This document shows, in pieces, positions 26,701 to 35,173 of a stretch of 35,173 nucleotides of DNA. The first letter of the stretch is position 1. Each line of letters opens with the position of its first letter. Under the pieces are notes generated by a model. That model was not told the origin of the DNA. It saw nothing but the letters and a program-made list of their open reading frames with translations, and made no database searches. The stretch is from Cruorifilaria tuberocauda. Its lineage: Eukaryota > Nematoda > Chromadorea > Rhabditida > Onchocercidae. The DNA is taken from contig JABVXU010000553.1 in the NCBI GenBank assembly GCA_013365365.1, positions 1 through 35,173 of the forward strand, written 5' to 3'. The translations under genes were made by a program, and so were the position numbers.

Positions 26701-29700
26701 TATTTTCCTCGAAATTCACATCCTCTTGCTTATGACTTTTAAACTTTTAACTGTAATATAATAAGTTGGGTTGGTGAATTCTCGCACAACATTTTATATA
26801 TTTATCATCAAGATATAATCCGGTATTTTTTGCAGATTTAATCACCTTACTTGGTATTTTGATGGAATAATGACCTTTGTAGAGTTTCTATGAAGACTAG
26901 TGTAAGGAAAGAATAATATTTTTAGCGCTTAAATTGTAGGAAAAATAAAGATAGAGATATTACAGCAATTAAATGTTTACATATTATAGCGTCTAATGCG
27001 GATCCATCTATTCAGCGGAAGGCTGAGGAGTTGAAACGCTGTAAGCTAAAAGACGATTTGAACAAAAAATTGCAGCATCGACCTGGTCCACTGGAACTGA
27101 TCACAAAGAAAATTTTACAAGCTGATGCGGAGCTGGAGCAAGCAATACAAGGTTACTTGAGTTTTTTGGATCGGATTTGCTCTATATCATAATTTTTAAT
27201 GCATTGTTCAAACAGTTATTGTTATTGAAACATCAGTTTATTTCTGTGTTTTAAAAGTTCAAAATCTTTGAAGTTCCCAAAAAATATAGCTTAAACTTGT
27301 GCAGTAAATATATCGAGGATTTATATGCTGTTGCTGCCAACCAATGAAGACTAACCTTTGCCAAACAATTTGAGTGTCTTTTTCATTCCTTTTAGAAGGC
27401 CGCCTATTGTTCACCAAAACTACTCAAAGAAAAGGGGGTGAAGACGAAGAAAAGCAATCGGGTAACTTCATCAGTTAATTTTTGTACAAAAGAAATGGTT
27501 TTTAACTGTTTGTCCAATTGTAGCGAAGTAAATGGAAATAAAAATTTTCATTCATTGCACTGTTGTCTGGATTATGCAAAATTAGCTTATTAATAACGAA
27601 AATGTAGCTTTAATTTGGTTTTATTTAATCTCTTTAAATTCGTCCATTCAGATATATTTTCTGGTTTATAAATAATAATTAAATAGAGATGGAGGTAATA
27701 TCCGCTGCACCGGCATGTACGTATCAGAGAAAATTACCAAATGTCTGTTTGGCCAAATCGAAAGCTCGTAAAAAAGGTTCACAGTATCGGACACCGTATG
27801 ACCAACCATTGCCATCGCCGAATGCTCGATCAAAGTTAAAATTACAAGATTCTGCCGCTGGAGATTGCCAGGTGTGCTCATCATAGCAAATTTATAGTCA
27901 AAGTTATGATTCATTAAGAATGTGAATGCATTTTTACAGATATTATAAGAATGTGTTTTGAGACTATGAGACTATAAGTTTTTAGATAGCTTAATTAGCA
28001 TGAGATACATCCAAAATGATCAGAGAGAAGATTCCTTTGGAAAATCAATATCTAAAAAGTCCATTTTTTGATGGAAATCAACCGTAAAATTTAAAATCGG
28101 TCATTTTGCATTTGGGTATATTACATGGCGTCATGTCCCAATTTTTCTTTTAATTAGTTGCCATATGTTCAGGATACGGAAACTGTAAGCGATGCACTAG
28201 TGACTCATGGTGTCTCTTACGTTAACGATAATGCGTCATTGTTAAATGTAAGTGAACAGGTACGGCCATCTTACTCTTCAAATTTCTCGCAAAAAAATGT
28301 AGGTGAAGGCTTGGTCAAATCTATTGCAAATGGTTTTTCATCAGCTTGTATTGCTTGCTGAGGAATAAAGTCATCTTAAATCAAATGACGTAGTTAATAT
28401 GTGGCAGTCAGTATAAAGTGACACAAAATTAATGGGGCTTTTACGCTAAATGGACTTAAAAATATTTTTTGTCGTTAGTTATACAATAATGAAAACATCG
28501 GGCAGTTTTTTCGGGTTTCTTTGAAAAATATTTATATTAGAGCTACATTTAGCGGCAAAGGAATATTGATCGAAATGCACCTCCACTAGTAAATATTCTT
28601 GTTCTGAACAGGCCGATATTATTTTTTCTTTTGAAGAATGAAAATACGCGTGAAATGCAAAGCAGCTACGATCTTTTACTTCAACAACAACAGCTGTTTT
28701 TACAATGGCAGCGTGAGGTTGAAGAGTCCCGAGCCATCGGCACTTCACAGGTAACTGGAAAAAATTTTACATTGTTCGATTTCTAGATTGTTTTATAAGT
28801 GCATTGTAATGCAGCTATACTTATAGCACGTAAACAAACTGCGGAATAATTTTTTATCGTTTTAATTTAAAGGTGAGACTATCAAATGCATTAAGGAAGG
28901 TGATTTTCAGGAAGAGGAAGGACGACATTGTCCAGATGAATGTGTCACATCAAGTGCAACTTCACCTTGCATGACAGCGTCCGTACAAAGTTCGTTAGTT
29001 GGTTTGGATTGTGTTCAGAATGGGGTACAGTCGGTTATATCCGAACAAACACAGGAAGGCCAGCAGTATTGTCAGTGTTCCACTGCAAATTTCAATTATT
29101 CAGGGATATCATCCGGAAGTGTTAATTCTGTGAGTGATAATGAAAAGCCAAGAACCCGTCTTGCAGACTATCGGGTGCAAGATCTCAAAAATGAATGCAA
29201 AAAGCGTCAATTGCCCGTTTCCGGTGCAAAACCGCAACTGTTGGAACGATTAAGACCATACGAGGAATCGATTTTGAATCACTTCGGTGGAACTGTATTA
29301 ACGGATCCATCATCCGATTTGGTTTCCGTTTCATCTCCAGCTTCTGATGTCGCAACACAATCGAATCGGTTACCTCCTATTAGCAATGTTATTAGTGACT
29401 ACGGTCAGAAACATTCTATTTCACCTTTAGTACAGCGAACTCAATCAACGCAGCAACACTCTCTTGTCGTACAATTGCCTCCAGCGCAACAACATCAACA
29501 CCAAGTTTTGCATGTATTTTTTATTTTTACCCATTTCGAATAAAACTTAATATGAGCACCTCGATTGTAGTACGGGAATTGTCATAATCGGACTGTGCCG
29601 CTGTTAGTAAGACGTTTGCTTAAAGGCTCAATTCAAATTCAGATATTGCCGCTTTTGAGAGTAATATCAAGCACTTTAGTTGTCGATTGGATACCGTAAA

Positions 29701-32700
29701 ACATTTGTAGGTAATATGCAGTCATCATTATTATTGTTACTAGGCACGCAGCATTAATGATTGGGAATAATTTTTATCCATTTATTAATAAATCATTAAA
29801 CGTGTGGATAAGGATCCATTGGTAAATAGTTGGCTTTGCATAAGGTCAGTCTCGAAACATTGATAAAATCATTCTGTTTCAGCTTGTGGATGCTAATGGC
29901 GCAGTTGTTGCAACAGCAACAGTACCACACAGTGTGCAATGTTGTTGTATGTCATCGGAAAATCCGCTCACTACTAACATCACCTTGAACAGTACCGTAA
30001 CACATTCTAACGGTGTTCGGTCACAACAACAAATTTCTACTAAAGAAGTAACACAAAATATGCAGCAAGTACAAACAGAACCTACTTTTAGTTTTGCACG
30101 GCTTGGTTCAGGTGGACAAGTATGTCAATATCTTTTTCAAATTTTTAGAAATCATTAGTGAAATTACCTCAAAAGTTATAGTTCCAGAAGCTGATTTTTA
30201 TGAAAGAGTTTTCAGGGAATAGGAATGAGAAACTTGAGAAGGATTTCTAAAACTGCACTGGAAACACAGAAATCCCCAACTGATCCATATTTCGTTTAGC
30301 ACTTTTTTTCTTTAAAAGTTATTTTCAGTTCACGTTGGTGCGGTCGTCTTCTGTTGAACAGTTACAGCAGCAATCTCCTCACATTGTACATTCATCTCAA
30401 ACTGGGCAGCATCATCATCAGCAACAACAAACTCCGCTGATACAGGGCAAGACAGTGTCAGGGAATCCAGTTCTCAGTTGTCATTTATCTCGATCTGCCA
30501 CTTCACCGGATCAACGTCAAGCAGGGGCACCGCATAAAATGTCTGGAACACTGTCACGTAGCTCTCAACAGCAGACGCAAGCACAGATTCAGCATGCCGG
30601 AACTGGAACAGCTGCATGTCCTACTATAAAGCAACAAAACTGTCATAGCCAATTGCTTATATGTAATAATGTTACGCAGCATAATTCAAAGGTAAATGCT
30701 ATTTATGGGAAGTTAATGCTACCGGTAGGTATAACGAAATGCTTGCTACTCTAATGTTTCATTGTCAGCTGGTAGCAAACAGTCAATATCTGAGCGAACT
30801 AGGAGATATCTCCCGATTATTTCAACAATATATTTATTTTAGCAAATGAAATTTGAAAGTAGTCTATTAATGATTTTCTTCGCTCATTGCAAATTCCGTT
30901 GAATGTAGCGCATCAAAAGCTTTTTTAATTCATTTTTTTAGAACAAAATAAAACAAATATAAAATTTTCGGGAAAATATTTTGCAAAATTTGAGAGAAAA
31001 TAGTCAAGGACCCTTTGCTTGTTAGAATTTTATAGCAATCAGTGCTTTATGGATACGTTGTTTTGGAAAAGTTTATGTCAGGAAAAAAAATCAGTCATTT
31101 GGTTGGTTGAAATTACGTCGCTACTCCCACAGCTTTCACTACGAACAGAAAGAAAGGGAGCATTTTCTAGAAGTATTTTGAATGGTATGTGGAAGCGAGA
31201 AGTCATAAATATTGTGGACTGTACTGAAAGACTTTGTTTTGGCTTGTTTGAAAACTATAGTTTGGATGAAAAAATTGTTTCATAAAAAGTAGTTAGGGGT
31301 AGATGGATAGTTTACGTAACAGGAGTGTCTGTAATTGATCATTGGCATTAGCTAATATTTTGAACAGTTGGCAATTCCCATCAAAAGTGTAAAGGATATT
31401 TGCTGTTCTAAATATCAAGAGAAAAGAAGGATGGCTCGATATAACGGCATAAATTGTTTGTTTTTGACTTTCTTCCATAAACACTTCCATAAATTTAGTA
31501 GCATTAATATGTCGGAGTCGGAGTAAAAAAAAAAGGTATTCAGGATGGGACAACAGTATCACAGAACGCACTCTGTCCACCGCTGCAGTCTGCACAGCCG
31601 CACTGTTCTCCCATTATGGCGGATTCGGCAAGCGGTAGTTCACCGGACATTCCATCACCACCAAATAATGCAGATAAGGTAGCCATGAAGAAGTATCCTG
31701 CGCATATTGATCCAAGTGACACAAATGCCTTGTAAGCTTTTTTTACTTATTGTTCTACTCTTAGTATTTTTTTGAATAGTTTCCCAGATTAGTTGAGTAT
31801 ATCGTAACAAGCATATTTAATAAAAATATAATTTCTTTAGATTTATTCTATTCTATTTGAGATGAAGATATTTTGAATCATGATGAAAATTTTGTGTGAT
31901 ATATTTTTCCGAACATTTTTTTTACAGGCTGTCTGCAACGACACTGTCAATTCATGAGGAAATGTTGCGATTTCAGCAACGAAAAATTGAAGAATTGCAG
32001 AAAGAGCTGCATCGATCACAGCAGCAACTGAAACATCAACAGCAAGTAATCCTTGCTGCTAAGAAAGCACAGGTCTCTGTTGAAAATTTTTGTGCAAATA
32101 TGTGATATAGGGAAACACATGATTTTTAAATAAAAAACATCGTTATGCATCGTTTAAATGTTTAAAAGATTTGAGAAAAAAATTCTGACATTATACAAAT
32201 TAAACTCTTATAGAGATATTTTGAATCCTTACTGCATTGTTGGCCATATGAGTGAAATGGTTCAATACTTTATACGAATAAAAGTTTATAAAACGTAGCA
32301 TCCTTCATCTGATTTTATTTCATTCTTATTAATTGATCGATACCATAAATAATGTGTTTAGCAAGCAAAAAGGCAGGAAGATGGCAGCTTGGAAGGCAAT
32401 CAGCAACAATCTGAAGCAGATCTATGGCTTAATCAACTGGATATCAAACACTTGAATAAATTTCATATACAACTTTTCTTGCAACATAAACTCCAGCAAC
32501 AGCAGATGCAGGTTAGTTTACCCCCTTATTATGAATATTTTTTTGGATTGAAATTTTCGAAATATTTCTGACGGGATACCTCTATATCGGGAATTTTCTC
32601 GGATGAACTTTTTTTCATTAAATTTGGAACTAAATTCATTGAAACCAAAGTTTAATTTTCAAAATACTGCACATTTTTGTCACTGCTACCTTTTCAGGTG

Positions 32701-35050
32701 AAAATAAAATTAATGTATTAGTTCTTACATAATTTTTATATTGGTTGTTTTGAGGCTCAAATAACAGAACAGCAAAATTTGGCTTCAACGGAAGAGAAAC
32801 TGCAAGAAGAACTGCATGTTGAACAAGCAGTTCAAGATATCGTGCGTTTGATCAAGCAAGATGCGCGCACTGCACTTCTTATTGTTCAGTTACTGAGACG
32901 TTATCAACTTGAAAGAAGTCATGTGTGTTTCATTATATTGTTATTTTTCTTTTATGCCAGCTTATTGTATGTCTCACGTGTTGAGGTAAACAATGGGATT
33001 ATCATCTCCCTCCTTTCAACAACCCCTTTCGTCTTTTAGTTATCCTATTCCTATAATAGATCGTTTTGAATGGTCTTTTTTAATTTGAAATATTAAAATT
33101 TAGGTATTTTCAGGCTGTCGCTGCAGCGACGCAAGTCACTGAAGATCAGAGTTGTGAGACGGAAGTACAGCATAGTGTCAAGGTAGATTCGAATACCCAT
33201 GAACCAGTGGCAGTTGTTACGTCACAGCATCAGTGTGTTTCAATAGCGGATACGACCGTGGAATCAATTCAAAATTCAGCGCAGCAGAAAACCGGTGTCA
33301 TTATTATCAGTGAAGATGAATTACAACGATATATACCAGCAGGCACTCCTCATCCGAAACCCAAAAGTCGGAAGAAGAATAATGTTAGCAGGCAAGTCCT
33401 CTGCTTTTGTGGTAGCAATAAATGTTCTGGTTTTCGTAACTGTTTTTTGTTCATGTTTCAGAGCGAAAGCTGATAACGGAGATTCACAGGAGAAAATATC
33501 CGGTAGTGTGGATATGGAGGAAATTTTTAAGCAGGTACTGGAGAATGCCTCTAAAGCTTTAATGGAAAGTGATGCCGAAAAACAATCAAAAACAAATTTA
33601 GTCTCTTCACCATCATATTTTCCCGAAGAATTCCAAATTCAGAAAGCAGCGTCTAGCTCTCTTCGACAACATGAAAGTGATAGTTCTCGAATCGGAAATA
33701 ATATCGACAGCAATCCTGTCGCTTTGCCAAATTGTGATCAACTGATACAACCTTACGTCGTAAGATTACTTAGTAATCTGAAGTATTTTTTAACAATAGT
33801 TTTTAAAATTCGCCAAAAATTCTATTTTTCTGTTCCATTTTTCAAAATTACTATTAATGGATGCCAGGGAGATGAATAAAAAATATTGTATAAGAAACAG
33901 GTAAATCAGGACATCTAGCAGATGGATAAAAATATGGAGCAATAGTTATTTGTTAACCTGTGATATATTCTTCTGTTGAAAAATCGTATCACTTTAAGTG
34001 ATTTTTCTTTTTTTTTTTTGATATTTTTCAGATCAAAGCGGCGCAATCTTCGACACCTTACAATGCGAAACAGAGGATAGAAACTGATATGACCGATGCT
34101 CGTTTTAAAGAACATGTCGAAATATCTGAAGAAAGAGTTGCTGGTGCACTACAAACCTTCCAATATTCGAAAAACCAGGCCTTCGATGACCTGATGGATG
34201 TTTTGCGTGATGATCAAGGTTCGTATGATTATTTTCTTCTAATACAGCTTTTTTGTGTTGAACAAATTAGGAAACCAATATTGGGGAATGGATACGATGG
34301 AATTCATAAATTGCTGCTATTATTAATAAATTTTTATTCAAGTCTATTCGATGTACTTACCAGTTTAATCTTTTCGATTTAAATGTATTAATGTTTATAA
34401 ATTGTAGATTTTTTTAGCAGGAGTTAATGATTTGAAATCAAATAATCTCGATTTTGGTGTAGGAACAGTTTATGGATCAGATGAGCTAGCAACATTGTTA
34501 GGTGATGATTGGTTCCAGCAAGATTGTGCAATACCAGCAACACCGGTTTGTTCACGGGTCGCTGATCGGTACACAGTTAACAGTGTGATTTTTTTATTCT
34601 TTTTGGTAGACGCCAGTTTTGAATGTATATTAATATGCTTTCAAATTTTCACTCTTTTTTTGCAAAAGAATTATGAAATTCTCACTATTTAAGCAAATAT
34701 TATCAGTGTTTTACACTATTTTCGCATTTTTTATTTCCGATGAAATATTTTGTTTCAGCCGGATGTTAATGAAAAAACGGATAACCTTGACGAGCGGATA
34801 TCATGCCAGAATGATCCATTAATGATTTCCTTTGATTATACTCAAACTGTAGATCAGGTTCATGATATTTGGATTTCTCTCATGACATTGTGGATATATT
34901 GCTGAAGATATATTTATCATTTTACCGCTTTATTTGAGCAATTGCATAATTTATCGGATTGTAGTTTCAGAACATTGGTATGGATTGGCTGGATATGATG
35001 TTACCTTCACCATCTCCGGATATGGATACCAGTGGAATCGATTCGATACA
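17879..35050 (+). CDS. Myocardin-related transcription factor (MRTF/MKL family), 20 exons seen, 3' end outside window
   Basis: Exons: 17879-17996, 26095-26214, 26990-27151, 27396-27461, 27687-27871, 28158-28247 (or 28259), 28637-28750, 28911-29513, 29883-30119, 30329-30691, 31544-31731, 31928-32072, 32362-32511, 32755-32922, 33114-33391, 33462-33759, 34032-34218, 34418-34545, 34759-34857, 34971-35050; all phases agree, about 1,259 codons. Order as in vertebrate MRTFs: RPEL1 (18-38), RPEL2 (57-77), RPEL3 (101-122, RPGPLELITKKIL), basic KSKARKKG (179-186), Q-box YDLLLQQQQLFLQWQRE (258-274), SAP domain (368-402, LPVSGAKPQLLERLRPYEES), Gln-rich linker, leucine zipper (755-792, RKIEELQKELHRSQQQL), acidic FDDLMDVLRDD (about 1147-1157) and NIGMDWLDM (1234-1242), matching the human MDWLEL activation motif. 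MRTFs bind G-actin through RPELs; free of actin they enter the nucleus and co-activate SRF. The last exon shown ends in phase 2, so more coding lies beyond the window. One intron (33392-33461) starts with GC. Confidence 0.9.
18999..19054 (+). other. Orphan exon-like segment with strong splice sites
   Basis: ACTCAACAG|GAAGTG at the left and TATGAC|GTAAGT at the right give good consensus sites around 56 bases, open in the phase set by the RPEL1 exon (GSEGRANGVKCNQKNECYD). It ends in phase 0, while the RPEL2 exon needs phase 1. Inclusion would therefore shift the frame and hit a stop in the next exon. If real, it is a poison exon or part of another transcript. Confidence 0.25.
20691..20734. repeat. 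(TA)n-(TG)n compound microsatellite
   Basis: A short TATATA run followed by about 13 TG units at 20708-20734, within the long MRTF intron. Confidence 0.9.
21475..21501 (+). repeat. G-rich tract, possible G-quadruplex
   Basis: Seven G, one A, three G, a 12-base purine-rich spacer (one T) and four G on the transcribed-sense strand of the long intron. Four G3 tracts can be counted if the G7 run is split, with one long loop, so it is a weak quadruplex candidate. Confidence 0.4.
23107..23125. repeat. (TA)n microsatellite
   Basis: About nine TA units in the long MRTF intron. Confidence 0.85.
23200..23239. mobile_element. 14-base duplication flanking a poly(A) tract (retroinsertion scar?)
   Basis: ATTGTTAGAGGTAT is perfectly repeated at 23200-23213 and 23226-23239, separated only by G and 11 A. 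This resembles a target-site duplication around the 3' poly(A) of a severely 5'-truncated LINE-mediated insertion. Slippage or simple tandem duplication is an alternative. Confidence 0.35.
25055..25103. repeat. Imperfect (ATCT)n tetranucleotide repeat
   Basis: ATCT/ATCC units with interruptions, in the long MRTF intron shortly before the RPEL2 exon. Confidence 0.85.
29514..29882. other. MRTF intron, nothing else seen
   Basis: 369 bases between the SAP exon and the following Ser/Thr/Gln-rich exon. No exon-like or regulatory structure recognised. The acceptor is CTGTTTCAG. Confidence 0.6.
30692..31543. other. MRTF intron with two abutting chance-like ORFs
   Basis: 852 bases. It holds an open frame of 88 codons on the plus strand (31019-31285, non-ATG start). 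Eight bases later, one of 100 codons on the minus strand (31293-31595) runs into the next MRTF exon. Neither shows a family motif. Confidence 0.45.
34416..34420 (+). promoter_or_regulatory. NAGNAG tandem splice acceptor in MRTF
   Basis: TTTTTTAGCAG|GAG offers two AGs three bases apart (34417 and 34420). Using one or the other adds or drops a single Ala before GVNDLK in the acidic C-terminal part, with no frame change. Confidence 0.6.
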
Positions 35051-35173
35051 GTAAGTATTAACTCAAAAGGACGGTCTTCATATCTTGCAGTTGCTCTCGC
35101 AAAACCGGTTCGATTCTTGCCGTAGCTTTACATTCAACAAATTGCTCATTCCGTTTGGTGCTTTTTCATATTT

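Noticed and set aside
28479..28748. Minus-strand ORF of 89 codons over the MRTF Q-box exon
   Set aside because: It is a shadow of the CAA/CAG-rich plus-strand exon, which has conserved family sequence.
33295..33879. Open frame of 194 codons read continuously through 33392-33461
   Set aside because: Upstream of 33462 it is out of frame with the conserved exon; only its right part is real MRTF coding sequence after splicing.
35104..35122. GGTTCGATTC resembling a tRNA B box near the right edge
   Set aside because: No A box or acceptor stem is found at the right spacing, so a tRNA is not supported.
34934..35125. Open frame overlapping the last MRTF exon
   Set aside because: It is in a different frame from MDWLDM, which is the conserved activation motif in phase with the preceding exon.

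Overview
This window is nuclear DNA from a nematode, most likely a spirurid or filarial parasite. The exact species is an inference that the sequence alone cannot settle. The pointers are AT-rich DNA, genes split by many introns with TTTCAG-type acceptors, acceptor-like sites a few bases upstream of start codons (candidate spliced-leader trans-splice sites), and protein families whose relatives I recognise from worms. There are no prokaryotic features, rRNA, tRNA or CRISPR that I can see. The introns, up to about 8 kb, are longer than is usual for C. elegans.

Layout. 1-2777: AT-rich, no gene seen. 2778-5662 (+): a seven-exon class A neuropeptide-type GPCR of about 401 aa. 6129-8503 (-): a complete CDK20/CCRK-like kinase of about 340 aa (the group that includes C. 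elegans DYF-18), convergent with the GPCR. 10063-11305 (-) and 12637-14210 (-): two tandem p24/TMED cargo-receptor genes (232 and 230 aa) with identical intron phases, clearly an old duplication. 14797-15270 (+): candidate 5' exons divergent from the second p24 gene. 17879-35050 (+), running off the right edge: a 20-exon gene for a myocardin-related transcription factor (MRTF/MKL). It has three RPEL motifs, a basic stretch, a Q-box, a SAP domain, a leucine zipper and a C-terminal MDWLD activation motif. Its RPEL1 and RPEL2 exons are separated by an 8.1-kb intron that holds simple repeats and little else.

How the genes relate. This is not an operon. The GPCR would act in neuronal peptide signalling at the plasma membrane, the kinase in ciliary or cell-cycle control, the p24 proteins in ER-Golgi cargo transport, and the MRTF as an actin-sensing SRF co-activator. 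The two p24 genes are the only obvious functional pair.

Most notable observations: a well-preserved MRTF in a nematode with non-canonical first and second RPEL motifs; three introns best explained by GC rather than GT donors; an Asp in place of the usual T-loop Thr in the CDK20-like kinase; a 19-bp-arm hairpin in a p24 intron; a 14-bp duplication flanking a poly(A) tract; and several orphan exon-like or ORF-like segments. All exon models here were built by hand from splice consensus, reading frame and remembered family motifs. No alignment was run.
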